A stretch of 64,000 nucleotides of DNA from Clostridium zeae (GTDB lineage Bacteria; Bacillota; Clostridia; Clostridiales; Clostridiaceae). The stretch spans positions 159,385 to 223,384 of the forward strand of contig NZ_BMBA01000006.1 of assembly GCF_017312485.1 (NCBI RefSeq), written 5' to 3'. Below are positions 33,648-42,502 of this stretch, piece after piece. A program made the translations under genes and the position numbers. The notes beneath the pieces are model-generated. The model searched no databases and was not told the DNA's origin. It saw only the letters and a program-made list of their open reading frames with translations. Each line of letters begins with the position of its first letter. The first letter of the stretch is position 1.

Positions 33648-33770
33648 TTATTTTTTATTTTTTCTCTCTAAATTTTCATAAAAATTTTCTTCTTTTGATG
33701 CAGCTTTACATAAAGATATACAAAAAAGGACGACTACGACTGAAAAAGCTATTGCTAACATATAAAACAC
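33648..33770 (-). CDS. Small single-pass membrane protein (40 residues)
   Basis: A short frame with a GTG start at 33770 preceded by AAAGGTGAT and a TAA at 33648. The predicted product begins with a hydrophobic helix (MFYMLAIAFSVVVVLFCISL) and ends in a charged tail (CKAASKEENFYENLERKNKK). The ribosome site, helix-then-charge pattern and intergenic place support a real gene, but it is short and has no recognised family. It fills part of the 416-bp gap between the amidase and the hydrogenase. Confidence 0.55.
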   Translation of the reverse strand: MFYMLAIAFSVVVVLFCISLCKAASKEENFYENLERKNKK

Positions 33771-33997
33771 AAATATCACCTTTTCTCTAAATAGTTTTTA
33801 GACTTAAATTTCATATTATGGCTATAATTAGTATGTGTAATACAACTTATTTTATTCACATAAATTTATTATTTTTTTACAATATATGCTTACATTCAAT
33901 GAATTAATTAACATTATAAAGAAAATAATATTAGTATATTTGTCATAAATATAATCATATTTATTATATTTACCATTTAATAATTAGGAGGAGTTCC

Positions 33998-35347
33998 ATG
34001 AAAAAAGAATATGAAGCTTTGTTCAAGAAAATTGTTAAGGCATATTATGAAGATGACTTTGACAAAGTGGTGAACGAGATAATTAGTGATCCTAACTTTG
34101 ATAAGGAAGAAGCAAAATCTATTATAGCCACATTATGTGGCGTGGATGTTGATAAAGATGATAATTACCTTTATAACCTAAAAAAAGCGATAACTGATTA
34201 TAAGGTAAAAGAAAGAATAGTAGAAAAAGTGGGCAGTTGCTCAGATCATTGTAAGGATAAAGCTTCAGGCCTTACAAAATGCCAATTAGCTTGCCCATTC
34301 AATGCCATCGTTGAAGACAAAAACTTTGGTAACACTTATATAGATGATACACTTTGTGTTGATTGTGGACTATGTATTGATGCTTGCGATAGCGGTAATT
34401 TCATTGATAGAATAGAATTTATTCCAATCATGGAATTATTAAAAAACAACAAAAAGGTAATAGCTGCAGTAGCACCAGCTATTTCTGGCCAGTTTGGTGA
34501 TGAAGTAACCTTAGATCAACTCCGTTCTGCATTTATCAAACTCGGCTTTTCAGATATGGTTGAAGTTGCATTTGCTGCTGATATGTTGACTATAAAAGAA
34601 GCAGTTGAATTTGATAAGCACGTTAGCAAAGATGGTGGATTACTGATAACTTCTTGCTGCTGTCCTATGTGGGTTGGAATGTTAAAGAAAGTTTATAGCG
34701 ATTTAGTAAAAGATGTCTCTCCTTCAGTCTCTCCTATGATTGCCGCCGGAAGATTGATTAAGACATTAAATCCTGATGCTAAGGTAGTGTTTATAGGTCC
34801 TTGCATAGCTAAAAAAGCTGAGGCTAAAGATAAGGATATTGATGCTGCAATCGACTATGTACTAACCTTTGAAGAACTAAAGGGTATTTTCGATTCTTTA
34901 GCTATTAAGCCTGAGGAGTTACATGGTGTTCCTTCCATTGAGTACGCTTCGAGAGGTGGTAGGCTTTATGCTAGAACTGGTGGGGTATCAATAGCTGTTT
35001 CTGAGGCAATTGAAGAACTTTTCCCAGAGAAACACTCTATTTTCAAAGCAGTTCAAGCAAACGGAGTGAAAGAGTGTAAGGCAATCCTTGAAAAAGCTCA
35101 AGCAGGTGAAATTGATGCAAACTTTATAGAAGGTATGGGCTGCATAGGCGGTTGTGTAGGTGGACCAAAAGCTCTAATCCCAAGAGAAAACGGAAGAGAC
35201 TTTGCTAATAAGGTCGCTTATGATTCTCCAATAAAAGTTGCTACGCATAGTGATGTAATGACTCAGGTATTAAAAGAACTTGGGATAAACTCATTAAAGG
35301 ATTTTCAAGATAAAGAAAAAATAGAAATATTCGAGAGAACATTCTAA
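33998..35347 (+). CDS. [FeFe]-hydrogenase, ferredoxin-type (group B-like)
   Basis: 449 residues. A unique N-terminus (~1-75) leads to two cysteine-rich Fe-S motifs (CQLACPFNAI near 95 and CVDCGLCIDACDSG near 123). The H-cluster domain follows with L1 TSCCCPMWVGM, L2 GPCIAKKAE and L3 EGMGCIGGCVGGP, giving the cysteines that hold the active-site cluster. The CCC in L1 is a feature I associate with group B enzymes such as clostridial CpIII, rather than classic TSCCPGW enzymes. It is a single gene with GGAGGAG before the ATG, and no maturation genes are nearby. It evolves or oxidises H2 with ferredoxin. Confidence 0.88.
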   Translation: MKKEYEALFKKIVKAYYEDDFDKVVNEIISDPNFDKEEAKSIIATLCGVDVDKDDNYLYNLKKAITDYKVKERIVEKVGSCSDHCKDKASGLTKCQLACPFNAIVEDKNFGNTYIDDTLCVDCGLCIDACDSGNFIDRIEFIPIMELLKNNKKVIAAVAPAISGQFGDEVTLDQLRSAFIKLGFSDMVEVAFAADMLTIKEAVEFDKHVSKDGGLLITSCCCPMWVGMLKKVYSDLVKDVSPSVSPMIAAGRLIKTLNPDAKVVFIGPCIAKKAEAKDKDIDAAIDYVLTFEELKGIFDSLAIKPEELHGVPSIEYASRGGRLYARTGGVSIAVSEAIEELFPEKHSIFKAVQANGVKECKAILEKAQAGEIDANFIEGMGCIGGCVGGPKALIPRENGRDFANKVAYDSPIKVATHSDVMTQVLKELGINSLKDFQDKEKIEIFERTF

Positions 35348-35373
35348 AAGCTATAAAAACAAAATTATATTTC

Positions 35374-35423
35374 AAAAACCACTATCAAATTATTTTATTA
35401 CTAATATTATGATAGTGGTTTTT
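35374..35423 (+). terminator. Hydrogenase gene terminator
   Basis: AAAAACCACTATCA (35374-35387) pairs perfectly with TGATAGTGGTTTTT (35410-35423), followed by GTTTT. The loop is 22 nt. Confidence 0.85.
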
Positions 35424-35493
35424 GTTTTACCTTATAGATGTATATCATCGTAACGCCATCTGTATTTTTTAAACTTCACATTTCAAGTGAGAA

Positions 35494-35535
35494 TTTGAAA
35501 AATAATCGTATCATTGAAATATTACATCTTTAGAT
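35494..35535. repeat. Hairpin repeat family A, degraded right half
   Basis: TTTGAAAAATAATCGTATCATTGAAATATTACATCTTTAGATAA-type sequence tracks the right half of the full copies (TTTGAAAATAG...ATTGAAGTG..ACATCTTTA). The left half is not recognisable. Confidence 0.4.
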
Positions 35536-35548
35536 AAGCTCCTTCATT

Positions 35549-35576
35549 TTGATTAATTGATAATTCCCACTATAAT
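35549..35576 (+). promoter_or_regulatory. Promoter of the PAP2 gene
   Basis: TTGATT (35549-35554), a 16-bp spacer and exact TATAAT (35571-35576), about 85 bp before the ATG. Confidence 0.55.
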
Positions 35577-35662
35577 TTGCACATTTTTTACGAATCACAA
35601 TACGTTTTTAATATTTTTATGTTAATGTTATTATTAAATATCTTTTAAGGAGTGCTTTTGCT

Positions 35663-36163
35663 ATGATTGAGAAACTTTTTCAGCAAGACCAACTTATTTT
35701 AATCAAAGTAAATAAATCATTTAGATGCGGCTTTTTCAATTTTCTGATGCCTAAGCTAACCTATTTAGGATCAGTACAATTTTGTATTTTGTTATCTATA
35801 TTTGCTATTATTAATATAGATTCGTCTCAGAACTTATTAATATCGCTTTTGTGTAGCGCTATAATATGCCATATAGTGAAAATTTCTGTCTGTAGAGTAA
35901 GGCCATTTTTAGTTATTAAGGATTTATATACTAACAAGATAGGAATAGATAGATATTCATTTCCATCAGGTCATACTACTGCCGCCTTTTCCATTGCAAC
36001 ATCTTTTTGCTTTCTATTACCTCATTTCTCAGTTTTATATATTTTTCTAGCAGTAATTGTAGGATTCTCACGATTGTATCTTGGCGTACATTATATTACC
36101 GATGTATTTATAGGAATGCTCATAGGAACTGTAATTACTTTTTTACTGAATGTCTATATGTAA
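35663..36163 (+). CDS. PAP2-family membrane phosphatase
   Basis: 166 residues with about five hydrophobic helices and the three acid-phosphatase motifs: KISVCRVRPF (KxxxxxxRP type), PSGHTTAAF, and SRLYLGVHYITDV (SRxxxxxHxxxD). It is similar in size to undecaprenyl-pyrophosphate phosphatases of the PAP2 type, which recycle the carrier lipid needed by glycan assembly. AAGGAG precedes the ATG. Confidence 0.92.
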   Translation: MIEKLFQQDQLILIKVNKSFRCGFFNFLMPKLTYLGSVQFCILLSIFAIINIDSSQNLLISLLCSAIICHIVKISVCRVRPFLVIKDLYTNKIGIDRYSFPSGHTTAAFSIATSFCFLLPHFSVLYIFLAVIVGFSRLYLGVHYITDVFIGMLIGTVITFLLNVYM

Positions 36164-36377
36164 ATTTTACATTGCTATATTTATTAATTTGCACTAAAAT
36201 TATTATACAAGCTTCTAGTAAACTACTAATCTTAAATGTAATTTCAAATAGATTGTTTTCTATAATTATATTTAAGCATTTAATATAGTGAAAATTGTAC
36301 AACCTAGACTATCAACTTGCCTACTCTAATAGTTTTATTTGTGGAATTAATGAATTTTAATGAGGTGATTTTTAATA

Positions 36378-37031
36378 ATGTTTAAAGATATAAAAGCAGC
36401 AATATTTGATTTAGATGGTACTCTAATAGATTCTATGTGGATATGGGAAAAAATCGATACTGATTATTTAATAAATAAAGGTTATTCAAAACCTGAAAAT
36501 CTTAAAGACGAAATAGGTCACCTTAGCTTTGAGCAAACAGCAATATATTTTAAAAATAAATTTAATATTCACGATACAGTGGAAGATATTATGAAGGAAT
36601 GGCACTCTATGGCTGTGGCTCATTATACCACAGATGTAAAGTTAAAGCCTGGTGCAAAGGATTTTTTAATAAAGCTTAAATCTCTAAACATTAAAATAGG
36701 ACTGGCTACTTCTAACTCTCACGAACTACTCAAAGCTTCATTAGAAGCTAATGGTATATATGAGTTATTTGACGCAATCACAACAACTGGAGAAGTATCA
36801 AGAGGTAAAAACTTTCCTGATGTATATCTTCTAGCAGCGGAAAAATTAGATGCAAAACCTAATGAATGTATGGTCTTCGAAGATATTCTTTTAGCAGTAA
36901 AAGGAGCTAAGTCTGCAGGTATGCATGTTGTTGGTGTGTATGATGAAGCAGAAAGCCACAACACTGACGATATAAAACATCACGCCGATCAATATATAAT
37001 CAATTATAAGGATATATTGAAGTTAGCTTAG
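36378..37031 (+). CDS. HAD-superfamily hydrolase, beta-phosphoglucomutase-like
   Basis: 217 residues with HAD motif I (IFDLDGTLIDSMWIWEKID), a helical cap, motif II (GLATSNSHE), the motif III region (RGKNFPDVYLLAAEKL) and motif IV (CMVFEDILLAVKGAKSAG). It probably dephosphorylates or isomerises a small sugar phosphate. A TGAGGTGA site precedes the ATG. No partner genes point to a substrate. Confidence 0.9.
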   Translation: MFKDIKAAIFDLDGTLIDSMWIWEKIDTDYLINKGYSKPENLKDEIGHLSFEQTAIYFKNKFNIHDTVEDIMKEWHSMAVAHYTTDVKLKPGAKDFLIKLKSLNIKIGLATSNSHELLKASLEANGIYELFDAITTTGEVSRGKNFPDVYLLAAEKLDAKPNECMVFEDILLAVKGAKSAGMHVVGVYDEAESHNTDDIKHHADQYIINYKDILKLA

Positions 37032-37090
37032 CCTATATATAATTATATTTCTGTTCTTTATGCCAATATAAAGTAAGTTATTTAAAATAA

Positions 37091-37165
37091 AAAAAATCGC
37101 TGAAGCAAATTTCTTCAGCGATTTTTTGCGCATATGTCTTTTAAAATGAATATAAGAAATCTTAT
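37091..37165 (-). repeat. Structured repeat family B, truncated copy 3
   Basis: Terminator-like stem ATCGCTGAAG/CTTCAGCGAT (37096-37122), then GCGCATATGTCTTTT...AAGAAATCTTAT, which follows the second hairpin of the full copies with decay. The 93-bp core is missing. It sits between the converging HAD gene and the GT-C-like gene and would terminate both. Confidence 0.55.
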
Positions 37166-37173
37166 AATAAACA

Positions 37174-38964
37174 CTAAATCATGTTAAGTATCTTTTTTAA
37201 ATAATTTGATATTTTATTATTTGAGTCATAAATAAGGGTAATTAATCCCCATGATATAAATATATATTGAAATGGGAATATTTGAAGTTGAGTTCTTAAA
37301 AACCATCCACCATACTGCATCTTATATATAGTTATAAATCCAATAAACATTGTCAAGGTAGTTATGACGAAACTTACATCTCTTTTAATTGCTTTTATTA
37401 ACCCCAAACACATTATTGGAAAAGAAAGTACTAAAAATAAAGTTTCAGGATACAGAACTCTCAATATAATAGATTTAGTTGATGTATATAAAGTAGTTCC
37501 ACTGTTTATTAAAAAGTCTAAGTTAACTAAGCTCAAAATCACACCTGAGAAGAACTTTAATATACCTTGTGAAAATATATATGCCTTTAGCACACTAAAT
37601 ATATTGAAAGCATATAATTTGGACGCGATTGCAACTAGTCCTATTAATAATATTAATAAGGAAATAAGTATTATTAGTATATTTATTTTCCTGCTTATCA
37701 GGAATTTTATGATTACATATAATGCAATTAGCATTAATGTTAATAATAATGCATAACGCCTTAAATACCATAAACAAATTATTAACAGAACACATCCAAT
37801 TATATGTAGCAATTTATTTTTCGCCTTACTTATAGATATTACCTCATAAAATATTAAAAATATGTTTATTGAAATAAATATATCCCTTAAGGCAAATGAA
37901 GAGAAGACTGCAAATGTAGGCATAACAGCCATCATTAATGCACTTAACTTTGCGATATGTTCATTTTCTGTAATATTATAAACAAATTTAAACAATAATA
38001 AAACAAAAGTCACGCTTGCTAGTATGTTTATTATTTTAATGCTTATTAGTATGTCTCCATGATTTATAAACTTAACAATTCCCATAAACAAGTTATAACC
38101 ATATTGATCTATACCTGTTATAGTTTTTAAGTCTGGCCAACTAAAATTCACTAATGCTTGGTATATGTAATCACTAGTTGAATAGTAGAATATTTCATCT
38201 GTCTGTGTATATGATAATACGGTTCTATATTTATAATAATTATATATAAGCATAGCAGCTGCAACAACTACCCTCACAATTAAAGCTAGAATTGTTATCC
38301 TTATAAAGGTATTTTTATATTTATAATCTCTTTTTATTATATTCATTAAAATCAGGACAAATATACCAGTAAACACCAGTGCAACATACAAATTAAATAT
38401 CGTAGCTATTGTAAATAGCACTATACTTGAAACTCCAAATATATTTTCATAATTACCTTGAGGCTTTACAAATTTGTACAATAGCATTATTAGAAATGAA
38501 TATAAAATTGCTTGAAAAATATTTATAATCATCGAATTGAGCTTAATATTGCTATATGTTATTTTACTTTGCTCTAAAGGAGATATGTGAAAAATAATAT
38601 TATTGCTTTTCAACATGCTTGCATAGTCATCATAAACTCTATTAATAGTTTTATCATCTACCCCATTAACAGAATTAAATCTTATTCTATACTTCGCATT
38701 AATCCCTTCCTGAGCCAATACATTAACTTTAAAATCCCCTTTATATTTTTCACTAAAGGTTTTATTAAGGGTATTTAGTTTCTTTAAAAATGCTTTATCA
38801 ACGCTATCAGAAACATTATGGTCCTTATCTACTGTATATAACTTAAAAAGCTTATATTGTTCAACATCAGTTTTTTTTATAGTTCCTACTATAATTGATA
38901 TTATGCAGATAACTATAATACAAAAAATCAACTTGTATTTATGATTAACTTTACTAAACATCAT
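37174..38964 (-). CDS. Large polytopic membrane protein, GT-C/polymerase-like
   Basis: About 597 residues from the ATG at 38964; AAGGGG lies just upstream, inside the end of the preceding gene. One N-terminal helix is followed by a ~110-residue predicted extracytoplasmic segment, then about 12-13 helices. The motif QTDEIFYY after the fourth helix resembles the acidic loop of GT39/GT83-type lipid-linked sugar transferases. It could be a GT-C glycosyltransferase or a Wzy-type polymerase; the evidence is topology only. It is the last gene of the glycan unit, and its start overlaps the end of the 38954 gene. Confidence 0.6.
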   Translation of the reverse strand: MMFSKVNHKYKLIFCIIVICIISIIVGTIKKTDVEQYKLFKLYTVDKDHNVSDSVDKAFLKKLNTLNKTFSEKYKGDFKVNVLAQEGINAKYRIRFNSVNGVDDKTINRVYDDYASMLKSNNIIFHISPLEQSKITYSNIKLNSMIINIFQAILYSFLIMLLYKFVKPQGNYENIFGVSSIVLFTIATIFNLYVALVFTGIFVLILMNIIKRDYKYKNTFIRITILALIVRVVVAAAMLIYNYYKYRTVLSYTQTDEIFYYSTSDYIYQALVNFSWPDLKTITGIDQYGYNLFMGIVKFINHGDILISIKIINILASVTFVLLLFKFVYNITENEHIAKLSALMMAVMPTFAVFSSFALRDIFISINIFLIFYEVISISKAKNKLLHIIGCVLLIICLWYLRRYALLLTLMLIALYVIIKFLISRKINILIILISLLILLIGLVAIASKLYAFNIFSVLKAYIFSQGILKFFSGVILSLVNLDFLINSGTTLYTSTKSIILRVLYPETLFLVLSFPIMCLGLIKAIKRDVSFVITTLTMFIGFITIYKMQYGGWFLRTQLQIFPFQYIFISWGLITLIYDSNNKISNYLKKILNMI

Positions 38965-39646
38965 TTTCCCCTTTAAGATTATCAATATCATTCTTCAAAT
39001 CATGAAATATGTTTTTCTCCATATCACTATTGAAAATTGACTTTTTAATTAGTATACAAAGATTATTTTTAACTTCACTGCTACCTTTAAAAATCATATT
39101 CACATCATAATCTGACATGTTCTCTATTTCCGATTCAAATAAAATTCCTATAATTGTCTTGTCTTCTTTCAATATCTTTCCTAGTGAATCATAAACATAA
39201 GGTTTATTATTATCTTGTGTATTAAACAATTTGCTTGTATTTGGGGTAAATACCAATATGTTATCACTGAAATGCTCCTTATTAGCATTTAAAAACTTCT
39301 CTATATCATCGAAATTAAGTTTTATCCCCATGCCCTTTTGAGCTACAGAATACAAGTTCTCTTCTCTAAGGTTATATATATCATAATTTGCTTTCTCTTC
39401 TTCAGTTAACGCAGAAGAATATTTTAATTTTATATCTGAATTATCTTTCCAATTCGTACTATTTGTTATGGATATATTATATTTATTTAAAACATTTTGC
39501 AGTGCTAAATTCATTTGTGGTCTACTTAAGTCAGAAAATACAATGGCTTTTTTAGTTTCTTCGCCTCTAATGGGTGATATATTTATAATAACGGCAACTA
39601 AAAAAACTACAGTAAAAAATATTACAATATTTTTGTTCTTTCTCAT
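38954..39646 (-). CDS. Uncharacterised anchored extracytoplasmic protein
   Basis: 230 residues: an N-terminal hydrophobic helix (~7-25, IVIFFTVVFLVAVIINI) followed by a hydrophilic domain rich in Asn/Asp/Lys. There is no lipobox and no recognised family. It overlaps the glycosyltransferase gene upstream by 4 bp (ATGA) and the membrane protein gene downstream by about 11 bp, so it is firmly part of that operon. It may work with the GT-C-like protein outside the membrane; this is inference from linkage. Confidence 0.7.
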   Translation of the reverse strand: MRKNKNIVIFFTVVFLVAVIINISPIRGEETKKAIVFSDLSRPQMNLALQNVLNKYNISITNSTNWKDNSDIKLKYSSALTEEEKANYDIYNLREENLYSVAQKGMGIKLNFDDIEKFLNANKEHFSDNILVFTPNTSKLFNTQDNNKPYVYDSLGKILKEDKTIIGILFESEIENMSDYDVNMIFKGSSEVKNNLCILIKKSIFNSDMEKNIFHDLKNDIDNLKGENDV

Positions 39647-40764
39647 ATACTTCTCCTGCCTAAAACTACCTCGTAGTAATATTCCAATTTATCAATATAA
39701 TCATTAATATTATATTTATTTTTTAAACACTCATATGCATTATTTGCTATTTCAGTTCTCACATCTTCATTTTCATATATATAAATCATACTTTTTACTA
39801 ATTCTGTTTCTGATCTTTCTTGTAACATTATGCCGTTCTTTTTATTTTCTATCAGTTTCGCGAGTCCTGCAACTGGTGTTGAAATAACCGGTTTCTTCAT
39901 TGCCATTGACTCAAGAACTGCTATAGGCAAGCCTTCTCTAACCGACGGCAACACAAAGCAATCAAAAATATTCATATATTCATATATATTTTTTTGATAT
40001 CCAGCAAAAATCACCTTATCTCTAATTTGTAATTGATCCACAAGTTTTTCAAGTTTTTCTCTTTCTTCACCATCTCCAACAATCAATAAGCAAGCTTTTT
40101 GATTATTCTTAGCTACTTCATAGAAACTTTGTATCAATAAATCGGCTCCCTTTACTGCTATAAGTCTTCCTAGAAAACCAAAAACAAATTTATCTTCACT
40201 TATCCCTAGTTGCTTTTTCAATTGATTTCTGTCTCCAACTTTAACTTTCTCAAATTCATTAAAATTAAAAGCATTATCTAAATATACGATTTTATTTTTA
40301 TTTGCATTATTATTATTATCTTCATAATATTCTTTGACTAATTCTGAGCATGCAATAGATAAGTTGTATTTGTCTCTAAAAAAGCCATCAATACTCTTCA
40401 TTAATTTATTGTTTTTCATCCACTGATAAGTTACATGTATATGTGATATCACTGGAACCTTATATTTTTTTGCTGCTATATACGACGCTATGGATGGCTT
40501 TACATCATGTCCATGAACTAAATCTATGTTATATTCTTTTATAAGCTTACCTAATTTATTAATTTCTAATGGATTAAGCTTATTTATATTTATTATAAAA
40601 CTCTTGATTCCCTTTTCTTCATAATACCTTTTTAGCTCCTCACCTGAACAAACTGCATAACATTCATATTTGTCATTAAGATTTGTACTAATGTCAGCAA
40701 TAACCTTTTCTGCTCCACTTAATCTTCCAGTAGCTACGACATGAAGAATTTTTATTTTATCCAT
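39643..40764 (-). CDS. Glycosyltransferase, GT4 family
   Basis: 373 residues from the ATG at 40764 with AGGAGGG upstream. GT-B fold: N-terminal LHVVATGRLSGAEKVIADI, VHGHDVKPSIASYIA, then FGFLGRLIAVKGADLLIQSF, the nucleotide-sugar site and the EX7E region DCFVLPSVREGLPIAVLESMAM. It would transfer a sugar from a nucleotide donor to the growing lipid-linked glycan in the cytoplasm. Donor and linkage are unknown. Confidence 0.93.
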   Translation of the reverse strand: MDKIKILHVVATGRLSGAEKVIADISTNLNDKYECYAVCSGEELKRYYEEKGIKSFIININKLNPLEINKLGKLIKEYNIDLVHGHDVKPSIASYIAAKKYKVPVISHIHVTYQWMKNNKLMKSIDGFFRDKYNLSIACSELVKEYYEDNNNNANKNKIVYLDNAFNFNEFEKVKVGDRNQLKKQLGISEDKFVFGFLGRLIAVKGADLLIQSFYEVAKNNQKACLLIVGDGEEREKLEKLVDQLQIRDKVIFAGYQKNIYEYMNIFDCFVLPSVREGLPIAVLESMAMKKPVISTPVAGLAKLIENKKNGIMLQERSETELVKSMIYIYENEDVRTEIANNAYECLKNKYNINDYIDKLEYYYEVVLGRRSI

Positions 40765-40845
40765 AGTACCCTCCTGCATCCTTATATAATATAAATAAAT
40801 TATTCTGTTATGAATTCGAATTTGTATCTTAAAATCATTTAAATA

Positions 40846-42297
40846 TTAGTGCCTTTTTGTACCTATTCCAAATCTACTTAAGATAGTAAAAATAGTCTCA
40901 TCTTTTATAACATATAAAATTAAAGCATATAATCCACCATTTATTAGCATAGCTACTATAGCAATGAAAAGCAACTTACTAATATATAATTTAATCAGCA
41001 TAGTTATAGGAATGAATATAAGAGATATAATTAAATATCTTATTTTATCTAAACCCAACAAATTAAAATTCACTTTCATTTTAAATTTAATAAAACTATA
41101 TTCTAAAATCACTAATACTATATTTGATATTAACGTGGTTATAACTGCAGTTTCTGGTCTTAAAATACCTAGTTTTAAGATTATTACCTTTAAAATTATA
41201 TTGATTAATCCACAAATAAGTAGGAAAAATACTAAATACTTCTCTTTACGCTTCACATAAATTATCTGGTTAGTTAAAATTGATTCTATCCCCATTGAAA
41301 TTAAAAATATACTAAATGCTCTTAATACTGGTACAGAAGGTAAAAACTCACTCTTTGCATAAAGCACTATTATTTCTTTTGCCAAAGAAAATAATCCAAT
41401 GGCCGCTGGGAACATAAATGCAAAATAAAATTTTGATACTTTATTTAGAAGATTTAAATAATTTTCTTCACTTTCTTCAGAAATATTGGATAGTCTAGGT
41501 ATAGTAACATATACTACAGATAGTAGCATTGGATTTATTAGCGTTATTATAAGTTGACATATATTATAAAACCCGACTGCACTTTCTCCATTATATATTC
41601 CCAACATTATTTTATCAAATTGTGTATAAAGCATATATGCATTTGATATTAGCAAAACAAAAATTAGAGGCTTTATATGTTTAACTATTGATAAGCCTGA
41701 AAAATCAAATCTGATTTTTCTTTTTATATAAATAAAGCTAGTTACATTATTTAAAATAAATGTAATTGTAGTTAACGAAACATAAACATAGAAATCACTT
41801 TTGCTTTTAACTAAAGCAAATAACAAAATTATATTTATTATTCTTATAATTATGGTCTTCACTGTAATAAAATCATAATTTTCTAAGGCTTCATTTACCC
41901 ATTCTATGTATAGCGAATCTTGAATCATCGTTATGCTAAAAATTAATAGAACAAAAAATTGTGGTCTTCCATTAAAATTTAATAAAACATAACTTAAGTA
42001 TATAATAAATACTGTTACATGTGTTATTAATCCAAATAAGAAAAGGCTTGTAAATGTCTTATTGAGTTTTTCTTTATCATCTCTTATCTTGCTTAATTCT
42101 CTTAATGCATAATTATATATACCAAATGAAGCAAATATCATGAAGTAATTATATATACTTTCTGAATAAGCGATTCTCCCCATTAATTCTGGACCAAACA
42201 CTCTTATTGGATAAGCCCCTATTATTATTGGCACTATTATATTGAATATTCTAAGTAATATGCTGTAAATAGTATTTTTTGCTATAGATTTACTCAT
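40846..42297 (-). CDS. Wzx-type polysaccharide flippase
   Basis: 483 residues from the ATG at 42297 (TTGGAGAG upstream). It has 12-14 helices of the MOP superfamily and is closely related to the orphan flippase at 16957-18417. It is the first gene after a terminator, so it probably begins a separate transcript covering 42.3-37.2 kb. The window has a more distant flippase at 47543, implying two glycan export systems or one obsolete copy. Confidence 0.92.
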   Translation of the reverse strand: MSKSIAKNTIYSILLRIFNIIVPIIIGAYPIRVFGPELMGRIAYSESIYNYFMIFASFGIYNYALRELSKIRDDKEKLNKTFTSLFLFGLITHVTVFIIYLSYVLLNFNGRPQFFVLLIFSITMIQDSLYIEWVNEALENYDFITVKTIIIRIINIILLFALVKSKSDFYVYVSLTTITFILNNVTSFIYIKRKIRFDFSGLSIVKHIKPLIFVLLISNAYMLYTQFDKIMLGIYNGESAVGFYNICQLIITLINPMLLSVVYVTIPRLSNISEESEENYLNLLNKVSKFYFAFMFPAAIGLFSLAKEIIVLYAKSEFLPSVPVLRAFSIFLISMGIESILTNQIIYVKRKEKYLVFFLLICGLINIILKVIILKLGILRPETAVITTLISNIVLVILEYSFIKFKMKVNFNLLGLDKIRYLIISLIFIPITMLIKLYISKLLFIAIVAMLINGGLYALILYVIKDETIFTILSRFGIGTKRH

Positions 42298-42420
42298 TGA
42301 ACTTCTCTCCAAGATTTTATTATTAATTTAATTTTCACTCACAAAAAAACACGAAAGCTTGAGAATACCTTTTTAATTCAATTGTTAAATGTATATATAT
42401 AGATTCTTTACAATAAATAA

Positions 42421-42445
42421 AAAGATATACAAAATGTATATCTTT
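42421..42445 (-). terminator. Terminator at the end of the main glycan operon
   Basis: AAAGATATACA (42421-42431) pairs with TGTATATCTTT (42435-42445) and is followed on the minus strand by TTATTTATTG. It lies about 60 bp past the dehydrogenase gene. Confidence 0.75.
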
Positions 42446-42502
42446 CTTAATTAATATATCAATAATATGCTTCAATATCAATAACTACACTGTTATTAAT
42501 CC

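Noticed and set aside
37364..37756. Plus-strand open frame opposite the GT-C-like membrane protein
   Set aside because: It is a mirror frame of a conserved-looking membrane protein gene and has no ribosome-binding site.
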